A stretch of DNA of 64,000 nucleotides from JAQVEB01 sp028698105 (GCA_964293155.1 CAXYYA010000002.1:51664-115663), one strand, 5' to 3'. Positions 27,376 to 37,585 are shown, numbered from the stretch's first letter. The notes: generated by a model from the sequence alone, not told the origin. Program-made: numbers and translations.

Positions 27376-28587
27376 TCACTTCCTAACCGGAATAGTCAAT
27401 GAGTTCCACTGTTTGGCTTGAATACCTGCAAAATTATCATCCCAAATTTGTTTATATTTTTTATCTTTATAAACAAATGTAGCCTTTCTCACCAGATATC
27501 CCAAGTTTCTTTCAACCTGCTCCCAACTTGTGATTTGTTCATGTTCCCACTTTTCTTCATTCCCAATATATTGCATTAAGAAATCGAGTGCTTTTTGTAT
27601 AGAACCACCTTTGGGATTAGCATAATTGAAGATATTTACACCCACTTTTTTTCCAAGAATGCCACAATCTATGAAATTCTCCAGATTTCCAACCGAATAA
27701 CCGAATGCTCTTGTTCTGATAAGCTCTTCAGGCTGACTGCCATCACCTTCTATCATTGGGTCTATTCTCCGTTGCCTCATTTCTGAGATTTTCTTCTTCA
27801 CGAAATCTTTTTTTCCTAAAAAATAAGCGATTCCACAGCTTTGCAAATCAAAAGCTACGGAATGATTGTTGTGATAGTCTTCTTCTTGTTTACCGAAATC
27901 ACTTTCAGTTAACCAAATAAAATAATCCTCGAACCATTTTTTTATCTCATTAATATCATCAGCTTGCATTTTTCCTGAAGACTCTAAAAGTGCGATTGCA
28001 TCTACCAAAACAACAAATGATTTTCCATCAATAATCCCGATAAAACGCCCGTCATTGATTCCCGGTATGGATTGCCCATATTTTAAGTGCGGATTCATTT
28101 TCGTTTGAGGATCAATAAACCAAACTCTCAGTAAATCTATTGCTTTATCAAAATATGCGGAATTCTCCGTAAAAAACCACGCAAGTGCCAGATAACTGAC
28201 ATTGTTTATTAACTTACTCAATTGAGGACTATCTAACTTATCTCTTTCAGGATTCACCTCACCATCGCGTCTTATGTATGGTAGCCCATCGGGCTTGGCA
28301 GGATCAGGCCACCAATAAGGGCCCATACTCATATAATCATTTTTACTGCCGCTCGGTGGAGTAAGATTTTTAAATGTCACTGAAAAAGGGCCTTCTTTTA
28401 AAGCAGCGTCCGCTCTTTTAGTTAAATCCTCCAAGGCATTCAAGTGAGTTTTATCTCCTTTCTGTATAGATTTTTTGGCAGCATTCATCCATTTGTAATC
28501 CCACAAGCCTAAGTTCACGTTATTCTTTGCAACTCCGGTCGCAAATGCAACGCAGAAAAATATAATTATCAGTTGTAATCTTGCCAT
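27376..28587 (-). CDS. Alginate_lyase-domain protein (PL5/PL38-type), second copy
   Basis: The start used is MARLQLIIIFFCVAFATG (signal peptide), 403 residues. A longer frame would overlap the PL8 gene by 150 bp and has no export signal at its front. Landmarks match the other copy: YWWPDPAKPDG (91-101), YIRRDGEVNPE (104-114), RFIGIIDGK (181-189) and NNHS (240-243). It is probably a periplasmic lyase on uronic-acid chains. It has no lipobox, so the two copies may sit in different places: one anchored, one soluble. Confidence 0.82.
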   Translation of the reverse strand: MARLQLIIIFFCVAFATGVAKNNVNLGLWDYKWMNAAKKSIQKGDKTHLNALEDLTKRADAALKEGPFSVTFKNLTPPSGSKNDYMSMGPYWWPDPAKPDGLPYIRRDGEVNPERDKLDSPQLSKLINNVSYLALAWFFTENSAYFDKAIDLLRVWFIDPQTKMNPHLKYGQSIPGINDGRFIGIIDGKSFVVLVDAIALLESSGKMQADDINEIKKWFEDYFIWLTESDFGKQEEDYHNNHSVAFDLQSCGIAYFLGKKDFVKKKISEMRQRRIDPMIEGDGSQPEELIRTRAFGYSVGNLENFIDCGILGKKVGVNIFNYANPKGGSIQKALDFLMQYIGNEEKWEHEQITSWEQVERNLGYLVRKATFVYKDKKYKQIWDDNFAGIQAKQWNSLTIPVRK

Positions 28588-28591
28588 AGTT

Positions 28592-30745
28592 TTAAAGATT
28601 AATGATCCTGCTTTGTCCTGCGTAAACTCCCTTGGGAAGATATACCGATATATGACTGGTCTTTTGTATTTCATCCCAGGTAGAGTCCATATACGGCTTA
28701 CTCTGAATTTTAACAGATAGTGAAAAAGAGACCGATTCAAGAATTCTATCAGGATCTGATACCGTTATTCTCACAGGCCTGTTTTTATTGAACTCTATCA
28801 TCACCATACATTGATTTTCAGCTGTTAAAGACATTTCATTCGAAATTTTAAGAGTGCCCGGCTGATAAAATATTGCTTGAACAATGTTGAGCTTTTTGTG
28901 CTTAACTGCCTGTATTTCCTCAGAATTTATCAAGGTTTCAACATCTATTCGCTTTAGTTTTTTATTTAGTGAGCTTTTTGTTATACCGGGTTTAACAATG
29001 TATTCGTATTTTTCATTGGCGGGATTAACGCCGTGATCTATCCATAACTTAAAAACATCCATACTTACTTCTTGTTTTGAAACACCCGATTGCCTGTTAA
29101 TTCTATACCAGTCTCCCTTCTGTGCCTGGTTGGACAAACTTATTTTTGAAGGTTGCAGAAATATGTATGCAACGCCGTTATGATATACCCATTTTACGGA
29201 ATTCAATTCCCTTTCACCATTTTGTAAGTTACTACATTTACCGTTTTGGTTTACAATAATATCGTTATTTAGAATGCACTGATTCAGCGTAGTAACTACA
29301 GGATAATTTTTGTCCGATGAAATTCCGCTCCCCAAACAAACATATTCCTCGTCGAAGAAAAACCACGATTTTTTCGCTTTTGTTCCATCGTGAGGACTTA
29401 TGAAGTCGTTTGCCACGGCTCCATATTTACCATCTGTTACTCCTCCGACAAAGGTTGTGGAACCCCATTTCTGAATATCTTTTTCCGGGACTATTTCCGG
29501 TTTCTGCAAAATTGTTGTTCCGGGAATTTTTTGCCAGTCAAAAACAGGAAAAATATCATAATATTCAGTTCCTTCGGTATAAACATAATTCGCCCCGTCT
29601 CCCAAATAATGATTCAACAACCCTTCTCCATTGTAAGGCATCTCCATATTGGCATTTCTTTTGGAAAACATTCTCACGGAAGCAAAGAAGGCTGGCCTTT
29701 GATGACTGAAATATTCCGAACGCCAAAAGAACTTAGAATAACTGTCTTTAGGATTTATGTTTTTATTTCTGGAGGCAATAATTTTATCGAGATCTTTCTT
29801 TCGATAATTGGTTACTCTCAATAATTTTCCGGGAGTGTTTGTTCCCATAGCTGAAAGTGCACCAGTTCTACTTATACTCCTGTTTTTTGCACCCAAATCG
29901 GGGTATTTACCGAAAACCGTCATCTTGCAGATTCCATCCAGATAATAGTCAACCAATATCCTGATCTTTTCCTGAGAAAACGAATATCTGGTATTGGCCA
30001 CGTAATCAGCCCATACGGCGAACACGTCTGCAAACTGAAGTCCGTAAGATAGTGTATTGTTAACCCAATCTTCCCGGTGATGAAAACTGTAATCATATTG
30101 CATCCCCCTGCCCGTTTCAAATTTTATCTCTCCTTCAATCACCTTAACAACTTCACCAAATTGCTTTTCATCTCCGAGAAACAACAAGTTTCGAGCTAAA
30201 ATCTCTGCGATTTTTATTCTGTCGCCGCTGGGCCTGGCTCCACTGGCATTAAGATGGGCCCTACCTACTATCGGTTGTGTCTTTTGTGTTAACTCTTTGG
30301 GTAAGTTGTCGCCAACGAGAAGTAGAACGTACGCTAAGTCACTTGGAGTACCTATTTCGTTATTCCACCAATTTTCGCATATAAAATTATTTTTCACCCA
30401 AAAAGCCAACGCAGATTCTATCGTTTTTAATAATTGTGGATTTTTATAGAAAGATGAGTTGGTATTCCGCCAGGCTCTGGATAACGTAACCAACCGGGAG
30501 GTATGTTTCGCATTTTCAAAAGCTGTTCTGGAGAGATCGGTATAATTAATTTCAGGCCAGAATCCTTCGCTATTGATGGTACTCATTAACTCCGATATTT
30601 GGTCGTCATTTACTCCCGATTTTAAAAGTTCGTTGATAATTCTCTCTTTTATTATCAACATATCCGGATTAGAAGCATGAACTTTAAATGCAACTGACAG
30701 GAGCAGCAGACCAACGAAAGCTACTTTACGTAATTTACTCATCAT
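28592..30745 (-). CDS. PL8 family polysaccharide lyase (chondroitin/hyaluronan/xanthan lyase family)
   Basis: A 717-residue protein with signal peptide. It has the PL8 toroid landmarks NWWNNEIGTP (125-134), MQYDYSFHHR (216-224, catalytic His region), YGLQFAD (234-240, catalytic Tyr Y234), and the beta-domain blocks YNGEGLLNHYLGDGANYVY and FDWQKIPGTT. PL8 enzymes cleave next to glucuronic acid in chondroitin, hyaluronan or xanthan. The TGAN-type block that normally provides an active-site Asn seems to read SGARPSGD here; this needs an alignment. It lies 4 bp from the next gene in a tight row of lyases. A uronate-containing glycosaminoglycan-like substrate is likely. Confidence 0.92.
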   Translation of the reverse strand: MMSKLRKVAFVGLLLLSVAFKVHASNPDMLIIKERIINELLKSGVNDDQISELMSTINSEGFWPEINYTDLSRTAFENAKHTSRLVTLSRAWRNTNSSFYKNPQLLKTIESALAFWVKNNFICENWWNNEIGTPSDLAYVLLLVGDNLPKELTQKTQPIVGRAHLNASGARPSGDRIKIAEILARNLLFLGDEKQFGEVVKVIEGEIKFETGRGMQYDYSFHHREDWVNNTLSYGLQFADVFAVWADYVANTRYSFSQEKIRILVDYYLDGICKMTVFGKYPDLGAKNRSISRTGALSAMGTNTPGKLLRVTNYRKKDLDKIIASRNKNINPKDSYSKFFWRSEYFSHQRPAFFASVRMFSKRNANMEMPYNGEGLLNHYLGDGANYVYTEGTEYYDIFPVFDWQKIPGTTILQKPEIVPEKDIQKWGSTTFVGGVTDGKYGAVANDFISPHDGTKAKKSWFFFDEEYVCLGSGISSDKNYPVVTTLNQCILNNDIIVNQNGKCSNLQNGERELNSVKWVYHNGVAYIFLQPSKISLSNQAQKGDWYRINRQSGVSKQEVSMDVFKLWIDHGVNPANEKYEYIVKPGITKSSLNKKLKRIDVETLINSEEIQAVKHKKLNIVQAIFYQPGTLKISNEMSLTAENQCMVMIEFNKNRPVRITVSDPDRILESVSFSLSVKIQSKPYMDSTWDEIQKTSHISVYLPKGVYAGQSRIINL

Positions 30746-30763
30746 TTTATATCTATAATCTGA

Positions 30764-32692
30764 TTATTTTTTGACTATGGTAATTTTATTTTCACCGCTT
30801 GTTTTGAGGTTGTTTAGCGTAAAAACAATCCTCGTAACTCCAGTGGGCCAGTAACGCTTCAATCCGCTATCGGTCACTTCGGTGAATTCAATTTTCGGTG
30901 TAATCAATTTTGTATCGTATTTCAATTCCAGCACAAAATCCTCTCCCTGAAGCAACAGACTTCCCGGTTTGTTTTCAGAAACCTTGCTGTAAGTAACAAA
31001 ATTCAATGTTGAAGCCTTATCGGGAGTTTTATTAAATTGATATACATCTTTTACGACAAATTGCTTTCCCCGGTCTAATTGATAACTTCTTACCCACTTT
31101 TTCACATTCGCTCCTTTTGGATACGCATCGGCAATATCTGTTGAAAATATTATTTGTTTTTTGTTGGATCTGAACCACGTATTTTTTGCTTTAAATTCTC
31201 TTCCCGGCAATTGATCATAACCGTTTATTTTTGGAGTATTGTGATATTGGGACTGCATTGTCCAGATTTCATAACGTTGGTTACTGAAAGTTTTAGCCGT
31301 ATAAGTTTCTCTGCCTATATCAATCAGACAAGGTTTGCAATTGACGTACAAAACACACGAACCCAAATCATTGTGGTTATGACTTTCTGCATTGTGTCCC
31401 CCCTTTGCCGCAAAGAAAAATCCTTTGGACGTATCCGCTTTGTCTCTGCCACCTCCCACTTCGGTTTCGGGCAGCCAGAAATCGCTGATAAGTGCATCTT
31501 TTGCTTTTGCATTGGCAATTTCATCCAAATACATTAATTGCAGGATTTGTTCATCTACTTTTTCTCCGGGCTTCTTCTTACCCCAGTCTTGCTTTTCAGC
31601 CAAAAAAGCGCCAAATTGTTGCATTATGGGATCGCCTATATCTTTACCGTAATTGTAAATAATTGCAGCTCGTCCACCGGTTGTAGCGTCAGCATCAGCA
31701 AAATTGATAAAATAGGGATACTCGATATAGGCTTTGTAAATATAGGTTCCCATATTTTTTATAAGCTGATTATTATATACATTGAACTTGTTACTGGTAG
31801 CTCTTCTCAATAAATCAAGACATTGATAGAGTGAAGCACCGGCTCTTCCCCAATAGGATGGGCCTTCGTCACAGCCGCCGTCATTCGGATAAGAATTTAC
31901 GAACACATCCAGCGAACGAATAACTTTCTCAACATTCTTTATTTTCTTTTCCTGATCGTCTTCGAGAATAAGAATGGCTGTTAACAGATTATGATTTGTC
32001 CACGGATTCCAGTTATTTACGCTCCTTGAACCGAATCCCATCCACCAAAAGTCGTCGCGTTCATAATATGGGATAACTGCCTTATTCATTATTTCCTGCT
32101 TCAGGCGTTGCGAAATAAGCGGATGAATTTTGTCAAACTCTTCTTTAAAAAGAAACCACGTCCATGATAAAACATTCGCTATTTCACCTACTCCTAAATC
32201 TATCGTAGGTTCATTAACATCAGGCAATCCGTGTGTGGCTTTCTGTGCAGTTATGTGAGCTGACCAGCCCCACCAGGTTTGTTCGCTGTAAAACCATACT
32301 CCGTTCACTATTTGATCGATGAATCGACCTTTACCCTCCACTAACTCGCCCATCACTAACGATTGTAACGCAGCGCTCGGTGCAGCGTAGGCTCCCTGTC
32401 TTCTGTCTCCCGAACGGATAATTTCCAAATAGTCGGTTGCCTTCACAGCGGGCCAGTCGTAGTTTAAGTACTTTTCTGCTGCTTCAATATACTGTTGCTT
32501 TATTACTTCAGGAAGATTGTTCCAGAAATTCCGATTTTTATAATCAGGAAAACCTATTTCCGAAAAATCTTTAACAAGCGCTGTTGAAAGTCCTATCCTT
32601 TCGGATTCTTTCTGAAGAATATCTCTCTTTTCATAAGAATATAAATTCATTGAGAAATAAATTATTAGTACTAGTAAAATTGTCTTTTTCAT
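30764..32692 (-). CDS. Heparinase II/III-family lyase (PL33-like)
   Basis: A 642-residue exported protein. The N-terminal alpha/alpha toroid has SVNNWNPWTNHN (about 225-235) and GPSYWGRAG (277-285, candidate catalytic Tyr Y280). The heparinase II/III beta domain has GGHNAESHNHNDLGS (431-445; H433, H438, H440), with the His/Asp pattern for metal and substrate. The pattern resembles PL33 members, which act on hyaluronan, chondroitin or gellan, but the subfamily is a guess. It is one of four heparinase-fold proteins in the PUL. They share little sequence with each other, which suggests different linkages. Confidence 0.85.
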   Translation of the reverse strand: MKKTILLVLIIYFSMNLYSYEKRDILQKESERIGLSTALVKDFSEIGFPDYKNRNFWNNLPEVIKQQYIEAAEKYLNYDWPAVKATDYLEIIRSGDRRQGAYAAPSAALQSLVMGELVEGKGRFIDQIVNGVWFYSEQTWWGWSAHITAQKATHGLPDVNEPTIDLGVGEIANVLSWTWFLFKEEFDKIHPLISQRLKQEIMNKAVIPYYERDDFWWMGFGSRSVNNWNPWTNHNLLTAILILEDDQEKKIKNVEKVIRSLDVFVNSYPNDGGCDEGPSYWGRAGASLYQCLDLLRRATSNKFNVYNNQLIKNMGTYIYKAYIEYPYFINFADADATTGGRAAIIYNYGKDIGDPIMQQFGAFLAEKQDWGKKKPGEKVDEQILQLMYLDEIANAKAKDALISDFWLPETEVGGGRDKADTSKGFFFAAKGGHNAESHNHNDLGSCVLYVNCKPCLIDIGRETYTAKTFSNQRYEIWTMQSQYHNTPKINGYDQLPGREFKAKNTWFRSNKKQIIFSTDIADAYPKGANVKKWVRSYQLDRGKQFVVKDVYQFNKTPDKASTLNFVTYSKVSENKPGSLLLQGEDFVLELKYDTKLITPKIEFTEVTDSGLKRYWPTGVTRIVFTLNNLKTSGENKITIVKK

Positions 32693-32700
32693 ATTTGTGT

Positions 32701-34101
32701 TTATTTATAATGAATTCTTACAAGTTTCTCGTAATCACTCTTCATTTCATACGGGAGTTGCCAAACATTTCCACGAAAATCGCCGAAATAAAGCTGTGAC
32801 TTGCTAAAATTATGTGCATCACCGTCTGACCAAAAGAAACAAAAGGGCGCTTTAAAGTTTAACGGACGGCGCACATAGGCATTATTGAATATGCTTTGTT
32901 GAGTTACAATTTTCGTTTTATGCCATTTGGCTCCGTTGTTTTTTGACGCCCATATTTCCACTTCTCCGCCAACTCCCCATTTTTGCGGACCCGGCGCAGT
33001 TGGAGCAACTATTTTCCATTCCTTGTCGGATATATACAGACTGCCCATATCATAATTATGGTCGGATTCCGTTATCACATTGGTTTGCCATGATTCGCCG
33101 CCCCAATATGTAACACACCACTCATAAGGAGCGCTTTCAGGGCCGGGTTTATGTCCGTTGCTCCTTATATAAAGACACACAGGATTTCCTTTTTTATCGA
33201 ATCCCATATCTTTGACATATACATTTTTATTTTTCGACCGGTAAGCGATAACCCGCGCACTGCTGTTTTTATTTTGAAGCGGAATCTCAAGAGAATTCTT
33301 TTGGACATCTGTCCAACTTTTTCCCAAATCTTCAGTTTCCATGTAAAATAAATCGGTTCGTTTATCTACATCGCCGTCAGGATGACGATTAAAAAATGTG
33401 CCTAATTTGCGATTCTTAAAAGATGCGCTCACCTGATAATGTCCGGCAGGCTCACCGGCGTTTTCAGGAATTGCTGCAAGCAACTGATCTTCCGACCAAT
33501 GGACGCCATCCTGACTGGTTTCAAAATACAACAATCTGACACCCTGATATTTGGTGAAAAAATGGAAATACCCAATATCTGTATTCCACGGTTGCGGATA
33601 CGTCATTTCTTCTGTGGTAATCATTTCAAATGAATCGATATTCAACGGAAGTTTACTCCGAAATTTGAAACCCGGCCTTGTCTTTCCCCTACCGCTTATA
33701 AAAACCCAAATATAGCCGTCATCATCTATCATCAGGGATGGATTATCGTGTGGGTCGTTTACTCCACCTTTGTCATAAACTACCGTAGGCTTTGAAACCA
33801 TCTTTGTTTTGTGATCAAACACTCCGATCATACACAACAAATATCTCTCTTTTTCACCTGTAGTTCCGCCGTAAACAAAAAATGTTTTGTTTGCCTCTCT
33901 GGAATAAATGGCTAAAGGCAAATGCTTAGCCGTGTATGTGGATAATGCTCCTGAATATTTGTCTCCATATTTGTATTTTTGACCAAGTTCGAACCAAATA
34001 CCCCGATATCCATCTACTTTCGAATTATTTAGCAATTGTGCGCTAACAGAGAACGACAACGCGATCGTAGTAAGTAAACAAAGAAAGTATTTTAACATCA
34101 T
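32701..34101 (-). CDS. BNR_4 beta-propeller protein, candidate polysaccharide lyase
   Basis: A 466-residue secreted protein (signal peptide ending VSAQ). It has the BNR_4 opening DGYRGIWFELGQ, then NDPHDNPSLMIDDDGYIWVF, ISGRGKTRPG and repeated Asp-box-like turns (SQDGVHWSE, EDLGKSWTD). Seven-bladed propellers of this sort include ulvan and related lyases (PL24/PL25) as well as many uncharacterised proteins. Sialidase is unlikely because the Arg triad and FRIP motif are not apparent. Its place between two heparinase-type lyase genes argues for a lyase or binding role on the same glycan. Confidence 0.7.
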   Translation of the reverse strand: MMLKYFLCLLTTIALSFSVSAQLLNNSKVDGYRGIWFELGQKYKYGDKYSGALSTYTAKHLPLAIYSREANKTFFVYGGTTGEKERYLLCMIGVFDHKTKMVSKPTVVYDKGGVNDPHDNPSLMIDDDGYIWVFISGRGKTRPGFKFRSKLPLNIDSFEMITTEEMTYPQPWNTDIGYFHFFTKYQGVRLLYFETSQDGVHWSEDQLLAAIPENAGEPAGHYQVSASFKNRKLGTFFNRHPDGDVDKRTDLFYMETEDLGKSWTDVQKNSLEIPLQNKNSSARVIAYRSKNKNVYVKDMGFDKKGNPVCLYIRSNGHKPGPESAPYEWCVTYWGGESWQTNVITESDHNYDMGSLYISDKEWKIVAPTAPGPQKWGVGGEVEIWASKNNGAKWHKTKIVTQQSIFNNAYVRRPLNFKAPFCFFWSDGDAHNFSKSQLYFGDFRGNVWQLPYEMKSDYEKLVRIHYK

Positions 34102-34158
34102 CTATTTCTTCATTTTTAAAAGTATAAAACAAGTTCAACTTTCATATTATTCCTATTT

Positions 34159-36162
34159 TCAGGAAAGCGGTATCGTCGATGTCCATTCCTTCTTATCTTT
34201 AAAAACGCGTACTTTTATTTCTTCCGGAGTACTGGAAATTATTTCTGCCTTAACATTAGTTTCGGTTTTTTCTGAAGGAAACAAAAGCCATACGAATATA
34301 CTGTTCGACTCAATCCGGGTTGAGTAAACAGATATTGTGCTGGGTTCGTAAATATTGTATTCTTTACTATACCAGCCTTGAATTTCAGGATATTCCTGCC
34401 CTTTTATCAAATCTATTTTCCAATCATTCTCGCTAACCGGTACAATTGAGAGGTTGCCTGAACTGTTTTCAGCTAATATCCTATCTCCTTGATTAATCAC
34501 CTTACAATCAGGATGCCAGTGCCACAACGCTTGTATTTCTCTCGGACGATCTGTAGTAATTTTATCAACAACTATCCAGAAGTTATCTTTCTTGTAATAC
34601 AACGTGCGATCATGCTTGCATTCTCCTTCCAATCCGTCGAATTTATCGAAAAAACCATGTGCATAACTTTCGTTCTTATTAATGGAGTAATCACTTTCAG
34701 ATAGTGGCTTTTCTGCCAACAATGGCCCGGGCTTCTGCTCTTTACCGTCTATCAACATCACATTATGCCCTTTACTTCCCGTTGCGTACTTTCTGAATTT
34801 TTCAGCTATTTCTCCTCTGTACGCAAAACGACCGGCATCAACCAGAAAATCCTTTCCGAATGCAGAAACTGAAAGATGCAACTTATCGTTGTGCTGATGT
34901 CCGCTTCCCCATGGGCCAATGTCGAAGAACGACCAATGAGCCTTGCTGTCATAACCGCTTCTGAATATTGCCTGCCCGGCCCAGGGAAATACAATCGAGG
35001 GTAACGGGTTAGGTTTTTTGCCTATTTGTCCATTAGAGGCGAGGTATTTCCAATCTTCTCTTCCGTATTTATTCGCTTCGGTTAATAACCTTTCACGGTT
35101 ATAATCGAGATCACCATCATTGTTCAACACTCCATATCCGTTTGGTCTGATACTGTATGCCAGATAACTCCACATATTTTCAATCTGTTTTGTAAAAAAT
35201 TCGGGGAGTTTAATTTTGTTTTCTTCACAAATTTCTTTGAAAAGTGAGAAATTGGCAAGAGCTACTCTATGATAACTCGAAGTTAATTCTGTTTGTACCC
35301 CGTCAGGATAAACTTGTTCTTTAAGACTTTGTGTTATAGCAGAGATTGAATAATCCAGATTATCTTTCGAGCTTTTAAATTCCGGCCACGAAGTGGCAAA
35401 GGTTGCTAATCCTGACATTTCCATGGTTAGCCAATTGGTTTGTCCGTGGAAGTTTCGTGCATAATGGGCATGATCGGGTAAACTGCTGAGAATTAAAAGA
35501 CGTGTTGCTGGTGAAATGTATTTAGAATCCATTAAGTCATAAAAAACTTTTGACCACACCTTTACCCGAAAACTAACCTCAAGTCCTCTCCACATTGCTG
35601 TAGAGCTTTTTTTGGCAGGATATGGAGTGCTTTCTAAAATCCAGTCCTTTATAAACTGATCGATGTATTTTACATATTTGGGATTTCCTGTTTCGAAATA
35701 CAAAGGCAGTAACGTGCTTACAGGATAATGCCTATTCAGTGCCCATGCCCATTCGATATCATCCTGAGGTCCTGTAAAAGACCATACAAGATGTTCATCA
35801 ATTTTACGTGGTACCTTTCCGGTAACTTGCTGAAAAGTAAAAATATCCCGAGTAATGGAATCCGCTAAAGAGTTTGTCTTGTTTGAGTTATCCGTCCACA
35901 CCTTTCTCCTTGCTCTGCCGGAATACTGAGAGTTGTAATACTCCAGCAATAAATTTGAGGCGCTAATGACATCCTTTTTTTCATATGCCTGTTTGACTTT
36001 TTCAAGGCCTCGATAATTCAAGTCAATCTCAGTGAAAACTTTTTGAACATTCTCAGGATAAGTACGGTAAAGGTCTTCAACACTGTATATTTCCGTCCAT
36101 TTTCTCTGCGCAAAAACAGCAAACGGAATAATCAATGTGAATAGCAAAATTCTATTTCTCAT
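34159..36162 (-). CDS. Heparinase II/III-family polysaccharide lyase
   Basis: The start MRNRILLFTLIIPFAVFAQ (667 aa) has a proper signal peptide. Its ATG lies inside the end of the sulfatase gene (11-bp overlap), typical of translational coupling. The N-terminal heparinase domain has GQTNWLTMEMSG (about residue 240) and TELTSSYHRVAL (Tyr about 297). The beta domain has GPWGSGHQHNDKLHLSVSAF (His about 422 and 424) and DAGRFAYRG. It resembles the PL12/PL35 type. Coupling to the sulfatase suggests the lyase acts on the desulfated product or that both work as a pair. Confidence 0.85.
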   Translation of the reverse strand: MRNRILLFTLIIPFAVFAQRKWTEIYSVEDLYRTYPENVQKVFTEIDLNYRGLEKVKQAYEKKDVISASNLLLEYYNSQYSGRARRKVWTDNSNKTNSLADSITRDIFTFQQVTGKVPRKIDEHLVWSFTGPQDDIEWAWALNRHYPVSTLLPLYFETGNPKYVKYIDQFIKDWILESTPYPAKKSSTAMWRGLEVSFRVKVWSKVFYDLMDSKYISPATRLLILSSLPDHAHYARNFHGQTNWLTMEMSGLATFATSWPEFKSSKDNLDYSISAITQSLKEQVYPDGVQTELTSSYHRVALANFSLFKEICEENKIKLPEFFTKQIENMWSYLAYSIRPNGYGVLNNDGDLDYNRERLLTEANKYGREDWKYLASNGQIGKKPNPLPSIVFPWAGQAIFRSGYDSKAHWSFFDIGPWGSGHQHNDKLHLSVSAFGKDFLVDAGRFAYRGEIAEKFRKYATGSKGHNVMLIDGKEQKPGPLLAEKPLSESDYSINKNESYAHGFFDKFDGLEGECKHDRTLYYKKDNFWIVVDKITTDRPREIQALWHWHPDCKVINQGDRILAENSSGNLSIVPVSENDWKIDLIKGQEYPEIQGWYSKEYNIYEPSTISVYSTRIESNSIFVWLLFPSEKTETNVKAEIISSTPEEIKVRVFKDKKEWTSTIPLS

Positions 36163-37585
36163 AATACAGTGATTTTTTATTTGTAGAAATAACCGGACTC
36201 CCAGACGCATATTTATTGATTTTTTCATTCATTTCTCTTCTGAGTTTAAGTATTACCTGCACATATTCAGGTTTTCCAGCCAAATTATTTCTTTCGTCAG
36301 GGTCAGTCTTAAGGTCATAGAGTTCTTCCGGCGCTTTTATGTATCTAAAACGTATATATTTCCATCTGTTTGTCCTTATTGCTTCGCTCGACGGGATTTG
36401 AGGAAAATCCCACAGATGTTCGAATAAAATGAAGTTTCGTTTATGTCTTGATTTTCCTTTTTTTACAAAGTCTTGCAGATTTATGCCTTGATACGATTCA
36501 GGTGCAGTTATTCCGGCAAAAGCCAAAATTGTATAAGGAATATCGATATTCAGCGCCATATCTTCAATATCGCGATGTTGTTTTGCTGTCGGATCATAAA
36601 TTATCAACGGAACCCGCAACGAAACATCGTACATAAGCCATTTACCGGCTAATTGTCTTTCTCCGGTAAAAAGTCCGTTATCACCCATTATGATAATGAT
36701 GGTATTTCTGTCCAAATTCCTTTCTTCGAGAAGTTTTCTTAATTTACCCAACTCATCGTCTATCTCGGTGATCATCCGATAATATCCTTTCATAGAACGT
36801 TGATATTTTTCGGCTGTATCATATCGCCAATGCCATCGGACACGATTAAACCCACTTCTCACTTCTTTCGGTAATCTGAAAAAATAATCATCTTCGGATA
36901 AAACCGGCAATTGGAACTGGGTGTTTTCATAATTTTTCTCCGATTTCTTCTGCCAAAAATATTGTTCGGGAGCAGAGTCGTGAGCATGGGGCGCACTGAA
37001 ACTCAATGAAAGACAAAAGGGTTTATCGGCGGGAGCCGATTTTATAAATTCCTGAGCTTTATAACCTGTATATCGGGTTAAATGAACGGTATCGTTTAAG
37101 ATTGTTTTGTAAAAATAGCCTCTTCTATCTTTATAAGCGTCATTTTTATCATATACTTCAACTTGATCGAAAAAGTTGTTAAATCCAGGTATCTCTACCC
37201 CTAATTTCCCTAAAAAACCTGTGTAATAACCATTCTCTCTCAGTATTTTGGGATAAAGTAACTGTATGAAAGGCTCTCTCAGGTTACCCTGCTCAAATGT
37301 ATAACAGTGCGTACGTTCATACATTCCTGTTAAAATAGACGCCCTGCTGGCTGCACTTATAGGTGTTGTAACAAAAGCATTTTTAAAATAGGTTCCCTGA
37401 CTGGCGAGATAGTCCATTTCTGGAGTATGTATTATACTATTGCCGGCATAGCCAAGTGCATCTGAGCGATGATCATCCGTCAGAATAAAAATGATGTTCG
37501 GTTTGTTATCGAAAGATTTTTTCCCCATTACAGGTACTACTCCGCAAACCGTTAAAAATACCATTGTCTTTACTTTCTTACCCAT
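36152..37585 (-). CDS. S1 family sulfatase, serine-type
   Basis: A 477-residue exported sulfatase. The N-terminal metal motif is ILTDDHR (D37, D38) and the formylglycine motif is S77-A-A-S-R81 inside TTPISAASRASILTG. It is therefore a Ser-type enzyme that needs the radical SAM maturase anSME, as is common in Bacteroidota. MGDNGLFTGERQLAGKW is the mid-protein Asp/Asn and Lys block and RTNRWKYIRF the C-terminal block. It removes sulfate from the glycan. It is the only sulfatase here, which suggests light or uniform sulfation. No maturase gene is in the window. Its end overlaps the next lyase start. Confidence 0.93.
   Translation of the reverse strand: MGKKVKTMVFLTVCGVVPVMGKKSFDNKPNIIFILTDDHRSDALGYAGNSIIHTPEMDYLASQGTYFKNAFVTTPISAASRASILTGMYERTHCYTFEQGNLREPFIQLLYPKILRENGYYTGFLGKLGVEIPGFNNFFDQVEVYDKNDAYKDRRGYFYKTILNDTVHLTRYTGYKAQEFIKSAPADKPFCLSLSFSAPHAHDSAPEQYFWQKKSEKNYENTQFQLPVLSEDDYFFRLPKEVRSGFNRVRWHWRYDTAEKYQRSMKGYYRMITEIDDELGKLRKLLEERNLDRNTIIIIMGDNGLFTGERQLAGKWLMYDVSLRVPLIIYDPTAKQHRDIEDMALNIDIPYTILAFAGITAPESYQGINLQDFVKKGKSRHKRNFILFEHLWDFPQIPSSEAIRTNRWKYIRFRYIKAPEELYDLKTDPDERNNLAGKPEYVQVILKLRREMNEKINKYASGSPVISTNKKSLYYEK

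Noticed and set aside
32701..34101. Sialidase
   Set aside because: Asp-box-like turns are present, but the FRIP motif and Arg triad are not apparent and the BNR_4 opening fits better.
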